This document shows positions 5,122-12,697 of a stretch of 19,365 nt of DNA, one piece after another. The translations under genes and the position numbers were made by a program. The stretch spans positions 1 to 19,365 of the forward strand of contig JALVXW010000312.1 in NCBI GenBank assembly GCA_027038155.1, in the 5' to 3' direction. The DNA comes from Sulfurovum sp. GTDB taxonomy: Bacteria; Campylobacterota; Campylobacteria; Campylobacterales; Sulfurovaceae. Under the pieces are notes generated by a model, which searched no databases, was not told the DNA's origin, and saw only the letters and a program-made list of their open reading frames with translations. Positions within the stretch are counted from its first letter, which is position 1. The number at the start of each line of letters is the position of its first letter.

Positions 5122-5400
5122 ATGGCAACATTGACTTTTAAAAGAGGCTCTACACCGCACAAGTTGCATGAACATTTTGTAAGTGGAAAATCACTCACTT
5201 ATGATGAAGCATACGCAATGGGTATCAGACACCTCACGCAGCGCGTTGCTGATTTGAAAAAGAAGTTTGAAGATGCAGCAGTGAAAAGCCCTCTTGCGGT
5301 TATAGACGAGTCAAACAAACGCGGTGGAGTACATGCACGATATTTTTATAAAGGTGTGCATTGCCCATTAGAAGATAGATTAGGTACAAGAGATTACTAA
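5122..5400 (+). CDS. HTH_39-like small DNA-binding protein
   Basis: The 92-residue protein has the pattern of the phage winged-helix HTH_39 family: TPHKLHEHFVSGKSLTYDEAYAMGIRHLTQRVADLKKKF (11-49), then a short hairpin, and NKRGGVHARYFY (65-76). In this family the motif seems to give DNA binding in early phage operons. GAGGAG lies just before the start, at the end of the CII-like gene. Its TAA overlaps the helicase ATG by one base, which points to coupled translation. It may be a replication accessory or a regulator. Confidence 0.75.
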   Translation: MATLTFKRGSTPHKLHEHFVSGKSLTYDEAYAMGIRHLTQRVADLKKKFEDAAVKSPLAVIDESNKRGGVHARYFYKGVHCPLEDRLGTRDY

Positions 5401-6686
5401 TGGATTTTTACAACATCGCTTTTGAACAAACAGTGCTTAGCTCTGCCATTAATGCTTTTACTCCAGATGAAAGCGATGCAATACTTTCACAACTAAAAGC
5501 AGAACTCTTTTATCTTCCTACACATCAAAATATTTACAATGCAATAAACACGCTCCAAAGAGAAAATAAGCCAATAGATGAAGAGTTTATAAAGACTACT
5601 CTGCAAAAAGATAAACTCTTTGATGAGCAGGTAATGCTTGAGATTCTCATAAAAAACCCTGTAAGTGATGTCACGCAGTATGTAGACCAGCTCAAAGAGC
5701 TATCACGCAAGCGAAAGCTTGATGCAATGGCAATGAGCATGCAGAAGATGATACGAGATGACAACGCTTCTCCTGATGAAGTACAAGCCCTGTTAGAGAT
5801 AGAACTTCAACAGCTTGAAGAGAACAGCGGACTTGGTCAGCCTATTACTATGCAGCAGGCAATATACGACTATGATCATATGACAGAGCTTCCAAAAATA
5901 CAAACAGGCATACACAAGCTTGATGAGATGCTATGTGGTGGTATAGAGCCGGCACAACTGGTCCACATAGGTGGTGAGAAAAATGTCGGTAAGACGACTA
6001 TTATGAAGCAGATTCTTTATAATACATCGAGCGGTTTTGATTCGCTCTTCTTTAGTTTTGAGATGCCTACTTGGAAGATGGCGAAATATACAAAACAGAT
6101 GAAAGGTGCAGCTGATCTGAATCGTTACCACATCATAGATACACAGATGATGAAGAGCCGCGATGTAATGGATGTAGCGCGCATGATACGTATGCGACAC
6201 CGCAAGAACAATATACGCTTTGTGCTCATTGACTCTAAAATGAAACTCACTCATAAAACTTTTCAAGGGTCTAGTGACAGTGACAGAAAAGGTGATATAG
6301 ATGCAATACTAAACGCAGTAGTGCAAGAGACAGGCATCGTTCTTATAATGATCGTGCAGTTAAGTAAAAACGACATTAAAGAGGGATCTATGAGCAGTTA
6401 TGGTTCTGGACTGAGTGACTATGAAGCAGATATGCAGCTGATGATGTACCGCTCAAAAGATAACGACAATGCAGTGGAGTTAAAAGTAAGTAAGAACCGG
6501 CAAGAAGTAGAGCACGAACCAATAAAGCTCTGGTTGGATACGCAAGAGATGAAGTTTACAGATATGCGTGTTGTAGAGACGGAATATACGACTATTCCGC
6601 AGCATAATACTAACCAATATCAAACGCAGCAACAACCGCCACAACAAAACTTCAACGAGACATTTGATATGGCAATAATAGGATAA
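5400..6686 (+). CDS. Replicative DNA helicase, DnaB-like
   Basis: The 428-residue protein has a DnaB-type N-terminal helical domain (about 4-105), a linker and a RecA-fold motor. Walker A is GEKNVGKTT (192-200), a catalytic-type glutamate lies in FSFEMP (E221), Walker B is FVLID (D278), and the sensor motif is IVQLSKND (318-325). A Q/N/P-rich tail (396-420) ends the protein and may be flexible. Bacterial DnaB usually has an ARPxxGKT loop and a DYLQL Walker B continuation. Here these are GGEKNVGKTT and DSKMKL, so it is a diverged phage version. It would unwind the phage origin, with the next gene's product as likely loader or initiator. It overlaps the previous gene by one base. Confidence 0.92.
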   Translation: MDFYNIAFEQTVLSSAINAFTPDESDAILSQLKAELFYLPTHQNIYNAINTLQRENKPIDEEFIKTTLQKDKLFDEQVMLEILIKNPVSDVTQYVDQLKELSRKRKLDAMAMSMQKMIRDDNASPDEVQALLEIELQQLEENSGLGQPITMQQAIYDYDHMTELPKIQTGIHKLDEMLCGGIEPAQLVHIGGEKNVGKTTIMKQILYNTSSGFDSLFFSFEMPTWKMAKYTKQMKGAADLNRYHIIDTQMMKSRDVMDVARMIRMRHRKNNIRFVLIDSKMKLTHKTFQGSSDSDRKGDIDAILNAVVQETGIVLIMIVQLSKNDIKEGSMSSYGSGLSDYEADMQLMMYRSKDNDNAVELKVSKNRQEVEHEPIKLWLDTQEMKFTDMRVVETEYTTIPQHNTNQYQTQQQPPQQNFNETFDMAIIG

Positions 6687-6689
6687 TAA

Positions 6690-7502
6690 ATGAGTTCACA
6701 AATATTAAAAAGTTTACACCAAAGACCAATAGCATACTACCCAGTTTATAGACAACTAACAGGCTCCACAACAGGTGGAATATTACTCTCTCAACTTATG
6801 TACTGGTTCAGCAAAAAAGATAAGATTTTCAAGACAGATAAAGAGATTATGGAAGAGACTTTACTTACTAAAAAAGAGATTGAAAATGCAAAAAAACTCA
6901 TTAAAAATTTAGATTTTATTACAGTTTCGAGAGAGGGGATTCCTGCAAAAACTTACTATGAAATTGATTGGGAAATCTTTGAAAATTCTCTTAATTCTTT
7001 TAGTGAAAGTGGGGAAACAAGTAACAACCAAACGGGGAAACAAGTTTTCACCAATGGGGGAAACTGTACTCCACCAATGGGGGAAACTATTATAGTAAAA
7101 TCTTTGACAGAGACTACTCCAGAGAATAAAAAATATAAAAAAATAAAAACCTCTTTTCCTAAAAGCGATGCAGACTTAAAAGCATATGCAATTTTAAAAG
7201 CAGCGGGCTCTGGCATTAAATGCCCTATTCAAACTTACGAAGCTTTTAGAGATCATCACATGGCCAAAGGTTCAAAGTTCGTGAACTGGGAAAGTGCTTT
7301 TAATACTTGGGTTACTAACTTCTTCAAGTATGAGAGTAAGAACGATTATGAGACCATATCCGTTCACAATGAGTTTATAGGGACCTATGACTTAAATGAA
7401 GAGCTACTCAACATAACAGCTACAAAGAAGATGATGAGAATGACTCAAAAATATTTCATAGATGGTGTACTTAATAGCACTATTGTTTTGAAGATGAATT
7501 AA
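6690..7502 (+). CDS. O-like replication initiator containing the origin iterons
   Basis: The 270-residue protein has an N-terminal winged helix (about 15-95: TGGILLSQLMYWFSKKDKIF, TKKEIENAKKLIKNLDFITV) typical of phage replication organisers. A low-conservation linker follows (105-160). The C-terminal helical part has FRDHHMAKGSKFVNWESAFN (186-205), similar to phage replication proteins acting with a helicase. Four direct repeats are encoded in the linker at 7009-7088. As in lambda O, the origin would sit inside the initiator gene and be bound by the protein's own winged helix. The start is three bases after the helicase stop. The ribosome site (AGGATAATAA) is moderate. It probably partners the DnaB-like helicase. 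Confidence 0.82.
   Translation: MSSQILKSLHQRPIAYYPVYRQLTGSTTGGILLSQLMYWFSKKDKIFKTDKEIMEETLLTKKEIENAKKLIKNLDFITVSREGIPAKTYYEIDWEIFENSLNSFSESGETSNNQTGKQVFTNGGNCTPPMGETIIVKSLTETTPENKKYKKIKTSFPKSDADLKAYAILKAAGSGIKCPIQTYEAFRDHHMAKGSKFVNWESAFNTWVTNFFKYESKNDYETISVHNEFIGTYDLNEELLNITATKKMMRMTQKYFIDGVLNSTIVLKMN
7009..7088 (+). repeat. Four origin iterons with 23-bp period
   Basis: GGGGAAAC occurs at 7011, 7034, 7057 and 7080, exactly 23 bp apart each time. The last two share CACCAATGGGGGAAACT (7049-7065 and 7072-7088). The first two share GGGGAAACAAGT. The period is not a multiple of three, so the encoded residues differ between copies and selection must act on DNA. An A-rich stretch (about 7125-7150) follows, as the unwinding region does in the lambda origin. 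Confidence 0.85.
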
Positions 7503-7522
7503 ATACACACAAAGGTTGAGAT

Positions 7523-7774
7523 ATGGCAAACATGGTTGAAATAGTTGAAAGAATGAGAGATATACTAAGTGAAAAGTACGAAGATAAAGTGCTTGATAAG
7601 AACATAGCATACGAGCTTGGATATGCTCCTGACAACTTGGCAGCTAAGAAGTCACGTAACCTTGTGCCGTATGATAACCTCACAAGCTTCTGTGTTGAGT
7701 ACAAAGTAAGTACTGATTGGCTATTTTTTGGAGTAGGACACAAGGAGATTAATTATGCCAAAGAAGATATGTAA
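7523..7774 (+). CDS. CI N-terminal-like HTH protein
   Basis: The 83-residue protein matches the shape of the N-terminal DNA-binding domain of Bac_CI_repr-type repressors. A first helix (VERMRDILSEKY) is followed by an HTH DKNIAYELGYAPDNLAAKKSRN (25-46) and the signature VPYDNLTSFCVEYKVSTDWLFFG. No effector or cleavage domain follows. GGTTGAG precedes the start by about six bases. It overlaps the HNH gene by 20 bases. A free-standing DNA-binding domain at the early/late junction could control late gene expression or modulate the repressor. The target is unknown. Confidence 0.75.
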   Translation: MANMVEIVERMRDILSEKYEDKVLDKNIAYELGYAPDNLAAKKSRNLVPYDNLTSFCVEYKVSTDWLFFGVGHKEINYAKEDM

Positions 7775-8165
7775 TCAACTTGGATGCAATACTCTCATAC
7801 CAATGAGTGAGAGATATTGCCCTGCACATAAGCGAGAAGTGAAATTTAAACGCAACAAAGAGTATAACCAAAGACATAGTGATGAGTTTAGAGCTTTTTA
7901 CTCTCAGCACAGATGGAGAGAGACAAGAAAGCTCGTAATGCAACTCAATCCTTTATGCTTTTGTGGAGAGAAAGCAACCGTTGTTGACCATATTAAGGAG
8001 CTTAGACAGCTACCATTTGGAGTCAATGACCCATTAGCATACGACTTATCAAACCTAAAACCTTTGTGTGAACATCATCACAGACTAAAGACTGAAATTG
8101 TCAAGCGAGGAGAGGAGTTGCCTCCTGAATACAGACAAGGAACAAGCTATGAACCAAAGTTATAA
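7755..8165 (+). CDS. HNH endonuclease of the packaging module
   Basis: The 136-residue protein has an N-terminal zinc cluster (C6, C11, C22, H25) and an HNH fold: CFCGEKATVVDHI (68-80, D78 and H79), N100 in YDLSNLKPL, and CEHHHRLKT (105-113). AAGGAG lies eight bases before the ATG, inside the preceding gene. In HK97-like phages an HNH protein beside the terminase is known to work with the large subunit to cut the cos site. The order HNH, gap, small terminase, large terminase here is the standard one, so the same role is likely. Confidence 0.9.
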   Translation: MPKKICNQLGCNTLIPMSERYCPAHKREVKFKRNKEYNQRHSDEFRAFYSQHRWRETRKLVMQLNPLCFCGEKATVVDHIKELRQLPFGVNDPLAYDLSNLKPLCEHHHRLKTEIVKRGEELPPEYRQGTSYEPKL

Positions 8166-8334
8166 TGGGAGGGGGCCCTCAAATCTCTACATATCAAGAG
8201 CCGTCACAGTCGACACCCCTCCCTTCTTTTTACAAACTCTGTTTTTGTGGGGGTGGCTATTTTTGTTTAAAATAGGCGTATTTTTTAAGGTTTCTTTCTT
8301 TTGTCGCGAAACTTAAACGAGAGGAGTTTTTAGA
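8166..8334. other. G/C-rich intergenic region, candidate cos site, with hairpin
   Basis: This gap between HNH and small terminase holds GGGAGGGG (8167-8174) and its exact complement CCCCTCCC (8216-8223), followed by TTCTTTTT. A second G-run lies at 8247-8256. The text GGGCCCTCAAATCTCTAC resembles the conserved G-run plus TCAAATCTCTA stretch often found at this position in cos phages. A weak stem CTATTTT/AAAATAG (8257-8275) with a T-run after it may act as a terminator. The sequence contrasts strongly with its AT-rich surroundings. A cos or packaging role is inferred from position. An overlapping 72-codon frame here was judged unlikely to be coding. Confidence 0.5.
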
Positions 8335-8886
8335 ATGGCAAAAGGGATTGATTGGGAAAATATTCGTGAAGAGTATGAGGGTACAGATATGCCAGTACGT
8401 GAGATTGCACGCAGAAATGATATAACTCATGGTGCAATTCAGCGACGGGCAAAAAAAGAGAACTGGTCCCGTGTAGATATTGATGCAGTCATTACAGATA
8501 AAGCTCTTGTTGGAAAAAAAGGCATACTTGGGCGTGTAGCGATTCGTAAAATTGAAGAAGTGAAAGATATTTTAGGATCTAACTACTCTCCATTAGATGA
8601 ACCTCTTGTCGCTGCGTTTGCTTTGAACTATGAAAAATGGATAGAAGCACAGAAAATCATCCAGGAAGAGGGCTCAACTGTAATGTCTGCAAAAGGAAGC
8701 CTTTATATATCTCCATATGAGAATCTTGCAAAGATGTATGAGAACACTTTTACAAAGATTGCAGGTCAACTTGGTCTTAGTGTGGCTTCTCGTAAACGTT
8801 TGAGCCTCTCGACGAAGTCCGACACGGAAGAGGCTTCATTATTTGATATTGCTCAAGATTTGCTAGAGTGTGATGTTGATGTCTGA
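8335..8886 (+). CDS. terS: Terminase small subunit, P27-like
   Basis: The 183-residue protein starts with an HTH (about 18-45: MPVREIARRNDITHGAIQRRAKKENW) that would recognise the packaging site. Its central and C-terminal part has the P27-family pattern: NYEKWIEAQKIIQEEG, then KGSLYISPYENLAKMYENTFTKIAGQLGLSVASRKRL. GAGGAG lies eleven bases before the ATG. It overlaps the large subunit gene by a few bases. The protein would bind the candidate cos region just upstream and hand DNA to the motor. The length is normal for the family. Confidence 0.9.
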   Translation: MAKGIDWENIREEYEGTDMPVREIARRNDITHGAIQRRAKKENWSRVDIDAVITDKALVGKKGILGRVAIRKIEEVKDILGSNYSPLDEPLVAAFALNYEKWIEAQKIIQEEGSTVMSAKGSLYISPYENLAKMYENTFTKIAGQLGLSVASRKRLSLSTKSDTEEASLFDIAQDLLECDVDV

Positions 8887-10561
8887 GAAAAAAGAGGCTA
8901 ACCGTATACCGTACTTTGAAAAAACATGGCAACGACACCAAAATGATTTAGATGATGTTGCATCCGGTAAGCGTTCTGATATCCATTTCAATAAAAAACT
9001 AGGTCTTGCTTATGTTGTTATAATAGAGAAGCTAAAGCATTTTGAGGGAGAGAAAGCAGGGGAGCGTATAATCCTTGAAGAGTGGCAGAAAAAAGCGATA
9101 GTGATTAATTTTGGATGGCAAAAAAAAAGGCTTGATAAAGATGCTAATCCATTGTTAAAAAATGGAAAAGTGCATTGGGTTCGGAGATTTAATACTTCAT
9201 TTTATTTTATTACTCGTAAGGGTGGTAAGAGTTTGCTTGCATCTGCGATAGGCATAGCAGAATCTATTTTGACTATTGAAAAAGGAAATCAGATAGTCTC
9301 TTTTGCTACAAAAAAGGATCAGGCTAAGATTGTCTGGAAAGGATGCAAGAAAATGATAGACTCAAACAAAGAGTTGTCAAAAAAATGCACCGAGGCATAC
9401 TCGACTTTGATTGTAAATCCTACAGATACAACTATCAAACCGCTTGGCCGTGATTCAAAGACTGAAGATGGGCTCAACATCGGATTTGCTATAGGCGATG
9501 AGATACACGCGCATCCCGATAGAAGCATGATAGAAGTTGTTGAATCTTCTCAAAGTGCGAGGGTACAGCCAATGATGTTTTATATCACTACTGCAGGGTT
9601 TGATACGGCATCAGTCGGGTATCAAGAGTATGAGTACGCTACAAAGGTTCTTGATGGTGTCATAGAAGATGACAGCTACTTCGCTTTTGTGTGCCAGCTT
9701 GATAAAGATGATGATCCATTTGATGAGAGCGTATGGCACAAAGCAAATCCTAATCTCGGCGTATCAAAAAGCTATGACTATATGCGTAAACAGGCAAAAC
9801 AAGCCAAAGAGCGAAGTGAAACACTTAACAATTTTCTAGTTAAAGACTTAAACAGATGGGTAAATGCTTCTGAATCTTTTGTGCAGTTTAGCGAATGGGA
9901 AGCGTGTGGTGTTGATGCGTTTGATACTTCTGATGCAGAAGCTGTATTTCTTGGTGTGGACCTCTCACGAAGTGATGACTTTACGGCAACAGCTACAACA
10001 TACATGATGCCAGATGGTACTTTTTACACAACGCAGCACTATTATATTCCAAATGACAATGTTTCAGCACGAGCGCGTGAACTTCGTGTATCTTTGGAGA
10101 AGTGGGTATTACAAGGCTACATCACTGCAACACCTGGTGCGACCATTGACCTTGATTACATTGCGTTAGATACCATAGAAAGAATAAATAATGGTGTAGA
10201 TGAGATATGTTATGACCCGTATCGTGCTGCAACACTTATTAAAAAGATAGAGAGCGAGAGTGGATTTGAGAACTGCGTGCAGATTAGGCAAGGGTACTTG
10301 ACTATCAGTGAGCCTACATTCAACTTTCGTGATCTGGTACGGACAAAAAAACTCTTACACGATAAAAACCCAGTTACGAAGTGGATGCTTTCAAACTTGA
10401 GCATACTCTCAGATGCTGCCGGCAACATTAAGCCAGATAAGACGAACCAAAATAGAAAAATTGACGGTGTTGCAGCGATAATCAACACACTTGCAAGAAC
10501 TATAGCGTATGAGCCTGAAGAAGAAAGTGTTTATGAAAGCAGAGGCGTTAGGACCGTTTAA
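8873..10561 (+). CDS. terL: Terminase large subunit, HK97-like packaging motor
   Basis: About 562 residues. The N-terminal ATPase has Walker A in TRKGGKSLLAS (about 115-124), Walker B FAIGDEIHAHPD (about 206-216) and the coupling motif TTAG. The C-terminal RNase-H-like nuclease has LGVDLSRSDDFTA (about 360-372) and the late aspartate in KIDGVAAIINTLA. The motor pumps DNA into the prohead and the nuclease cuts concatemers, helped by the HNH protein. The start is uncertain among GTG 8870, ATG 8873 and ATG 8879, which are all in the same frame inside the end of the small subunit gene. The ribosome site is weak, so coupling is likely. The length is typical. Confidence 0.95.
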   Translation: MLMSEKKEANRIPYFEKTWQRHQNDLDDVASGKRSDIHFNKKLGLAYVVIIEKLKHFEGEKAGERIILEEWQKKAIVINFGWQKKRLDKDANPLLKNGKVHWVRRFNTSFYFITRKGGKSLLASAIGIAESILTIEKGNQIVSFATKKDQAKIVWKGCKKMIDSNKELSKKCTEAYSTLIVNPTDTTIKPLGRDSKTEDGLNIGFAIGDEIHAHPDRSMIEVVESSQSARVQPMMFYITTAGFDTASVGYQEYEYATKVLDGVIEDDSYFAFVCQLDKDDDPFDESVWHKANPNLGVSKSYDYMRKQAKQAKERSETLNNFLVKDLNRWVNASESFVQFSEWEACGVDAFDTSDAEAVFLGVDLSRSDDFTATATTYMMPDGTFYTTQHYYIPNDNVSARARELRVSLEKWVLQGYITATPGATIDLDYIALDTIERINNGVDEICYDPYRAATLIKKIESESGFENCVQIRQGYLTISEPTFNFRDLVRTKKLLHDKNPVTKWMLSNLSILSDAAGNIKPDKTNQNRKIDGVAAIINTLARTIAYEPEEESVYESRGVRTV

Positions 10562-10580
10562 AATACATAAATTTCACAAC

Positions 10581-10605
10581 AAGCTTGCATATTCGCAAGC
10601 TTTTT
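10581..10605 (+). terminator. Rho-independent terminator after terL
   Basis: AAGCTTGC and GCAAGCTT form a perfect 8-bp stem around ATATTC, with a TTTTT run starting at the end of the stem. It lies 20 bases after the large terminase stop and splits the packaging genes from the portal unit. The hairpin is near-symmetric, but the T-run favours the plus strand. Confidence 0.75.
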
Positions 10606-10639
10606 CAATATTTTCTTTTTTTTGATGTAGATTTCTCTT

Positions 10640-10843
10640 ATGGAAATTTTTAAATATATCATAGCACTTTATTTTTTCTTTGCAGCACTTTTTGGAGCAG
10701 TTAGCTTTGGTGTTGCTCTCTCATTTCCACATTTGGCACACTATGCCTATTCTATCGCACTTGTAGTGCATAGTTTCGTGATGTTTGGGCTCTTTTTAGA
10801 TGCACTTCGTGACAAGGAAACTAAAAAAGAGGCTAAGAAATGA
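10640..10843 (+). CDS. Small two-span membrane protein between terL and portal
   Basis: The 67-residue protein has two spans at about 4-27 (FKYIIALYFFFAALFGAVSF) and 33-54, followed by a charged tail DALRDKETKKEAKK. Its TGA overlaps the portal ATG (ATGA), which suggests coupling. No clear ribosome site precedes it, and it lies 35 bases after the terminator. A membrane protein at this point in the head module is unusual, though small accessory frames here are common. Holin-like size and topology are possible, but no endolysin is adjacent. Function unknown. Confidence 0.65.
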   Translation: MEIFKYIIALYFFFAALFGAVSFGVALSFPHLAHYAYSIALVVHSFVMFGLFLDALRDKETKKEAKK

Positions 10844-12063
10844 GTTTAGTATCTCGTATGATGGCTCGTGACAGCTCTACTTTGTCCTCTCCTACTGAGT
10901 GGTTTAGCTCAATGTTCTCTCAAACATCTCACGCCGGTGTCAATGTCACAGTAGATAAAGCGCTCCAACACACGGCAGTCTATGGATGTGTCAATATTTT
11001 GAGTGAGTCACTTGCTGCACTCCCGCTTTTTCTTTACAAAACAGAGACAAAAAATAAAAAAAACATTAAAAATAAAGCAAAATCACATGCTCTGTATCAA
11101 CTCCTGCTCGATGAGCCAAACGATGACATGACATCTTTTACTTACTGGCAGCTTGTTATGCTTGAACTTACATTGCGTGGTAATCACTACTCACAGATCA
11201 TAAGAAACAATGCCGGCAAAGTTACTGCTGTTTATCCGCTTGATTATCAGCGTGTTGAAGTCGTGCGACTTGATAGTGGTGCTATAGCTTACTTTTACAC
11301 AAGTAAAATCTATGGCAAAGTAGCACTCGAAGCAAGTGAAATGCTGCACTTTAAAGGTCTGAGCCTTGATGGCATCATCGGTCTCTCTCCTATCGCTTAC
11401 AATCGCCATACCATCGGCGCATCTATTGCTATGGAAGAGTTTGGCAGTACACTTTTTAAAAATGGTGCAACTCCTAGCGGTGTCGTGAGCGGTAAAGGTG
11501 TTACTTCTATGAGTGACACTGCGTTTAAACGATTTAAAGAGAGTTTTAAAGAGGCATATACAGGCGTGATGAACGCAGGCCGTCCGCTTATCTTAGAAGA
11601 TGGTTTTGAATTTAAGCCAGTAACTATCTCAAACAAAGATGGGCAGTACATTGAGAGCCGTAAATTTACCAAAGCAGAAATAGCCTCCATCTTTCGCGTA
11701 CCACTTCACATGATAAATGAGCTTGATAAAGCGACATTTTCAAACATAGAACATCAGTCTATAAAATTTGTCACAGATGCAGTCACGCCGTGGGCAGTAC
11801 GCATCGAGAAGGAGCTTAAAAAGAAACTCCTTACACCACTTGAGAAAAAGAGTATGTATATGAAGTTCTCTTTAGCAGCTCTTTTACGTGGAGATGTAAG
11901 CAGCAGATACACGGCGTATGAAAGTGCTATTACAAAAGGGTGCTGGATGAGTAGAAATGAAGCGAGAGAGCTTGAAGATTTAAACCCTATAGATGGACTT
12001 GATGAGATGATAGTACCTTTAAATTACGGACAACAAGGAGATGCCAATGGCACTAAAAACTAG
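10840..12063 (+). CDS. Portal protein, HK97 family
   Basis: The 407-residue protein shows the Phage_portal pattern: ALQHTAVYGCVNILSESLAALPLFLYK (about 41-67), YQLLLDEPNDDMTSFTYWQL, and a stem/wing core with HFKGLSLDGIIGLSPI. The clip-to-crown part has FRVPLHMINELDKATFSNIE and ends with ARELEDLNPIDGLDEM. It forms the dodecameric channel at one head vertex, through which the terminase loads DNA and to which the connector binds. Its length is close to HK97 portal. Its end overlaps the protease start by about 17 bases, and AAGGAG for the protease lies within it. Confidence 0.95.
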   Translation: MSLVSRMMARDSSTLSSPTEWFSSMFSQTSHAGVNVTVDKALQHTAVYGCVNILSESLAALPLFLYKTETKNKKNIKNKAKSHALYQLLLDEPNDDMTSFTYWQLVMLELTLRGNHYSQIIRNNAGKVTAVYPLDYQRVEVVRLDSGAIAYFYTSKIYGKVALEASEMLHFKGLSLDGIIGLSPIAYNRHTIGASIAMEEFGSTLFKNGATPSGVVSGKGVTSMSDTAFKRFKESFKEAYTGVMNAGRPLILEDGFEFKPVTISNKDGQYIESRKFTKAEIASIFRVPLHMINELDKATFSNIEHQSIKFVTDAVTPWAVRIEKELKKKLLTPLEKKSMYMKFSLAALLRGDVSSRYTAYESAITKGCWMSRNEARELEDLNPIDGLDEMIVPLNYGQQGDANGTKN

Positions 12064-12697
12064 AAGCAAAGCAGAAATCATTGCACGCATGAACGAAGTC
12101 GGCAAGATGAACCGCTTTTGTGGCCGTGGAGTATGTTCGCGCTCTGGAACATCCGGAGCAAATACTTCTGTTATAGACATTGAAAACAGAACTATTCCAT
12201 TTGTACTTGTAAGCACAGAGAATGCAGGAGAGCGATATGACTGGTGGAACGATGAAGTATATATTGAAGAACTTGACCCGAACGGTGCGCGTCTTGATGA
12301 GCTTAAAACATTTTTCAAAGACCATCGTCAAGCAGTCGATACCGCCATAGGGCGCATAGAAAATCCACGAGTTGAAGACAAACGCATCGTCGCTGATGTT
12401 GTTTTTGGAAACGATGATGATGCCTCGCGTGTTTTTCAAAAGTATCAAGACAGAATACTTACAGATGTAAGTGTCGGGTACTACGTTAATGACATCATTG
12501 TCACAAGTAAAAAAGATGAACCGGATCATGTGTTGGTTACTGACTACACCATAGTGGAGCTCTCTGCTGTGTGGAAAGGTTTTGATAAAGGTGCGACAAT
12601 GGGTCGTCAGACAGGGCAACACAAAGAGCCTGCAAAAGAGCTGCGAAATACAGAAGTGCTTCGTAGAAGATTTAATCTCAAACTAAAGGAAATATAG
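12047..12697 (+). CDS. Prohead maturation protease, U35-like
   Basis: The 216-residue protein belongs to the HK97 prohead protease group. DHRQAVDTAIGRIE (His93) and TDVSVGY (Ser142) supply the likely catalytic pair, followed by the family-like ELSAVWKGFDKGA. The family core begins around residue 48 (NRTIPFVLVSTENAGERYDWW). The first 45 residues, with MNRFCGRGVCSRSG, are an extension I do not recognise. The ATG at 12047 is preferred over 12041, since AAGGAG (12035-12040) is then six bases away. It would cut the N-terminal scaffold part of the capsid protein encoded next. Confidence 0.9.
   Translation: MALKTRSKAEIIARMNEVGKMNRFCGRGVCSRSGTSGANTSVIDIENRTIPFVLVSTENAGERYDWWNDEVYIEELDPNGARLDELKTFFKDHRQAVDTAIGRIENPRVEDKRIVADVVFGNDDDASRVFQKYQDRILTDVSVGYYVNDIIVTSKKDEPDHVLVTDYTIVELSAVWKGFDKGATMGRQTGQHKEPAKELRNTEVLRRRFNLKLKEI

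Noticed and set aside
4659..5198. 179-codon minus-strand frame.
   Set aside because: Shadow of the CII-like gene: serine-rich, no ribosome site, and it crosses the start of the next gene.
7011..7088. GGGGAAAC repeats as a protein-level repeat.
   Set aside because: The 23-bp period changes the reading frame at each copy, so the encoded residues do not repeat.
8098..8316. 72-codon plus-strand frame across the HNH end and the gap.
   Set aside because: Product is F/L-rich without family features. The G/C-rich block is better explained as a packaging or structural DNA element.
12053..12622. 189-codon minus-strand frame.
   Set aside because: Opposite the prohead protease, which has clear catalytic motifs. 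The frame reads as cysteine- and histidine-rich antisense text.
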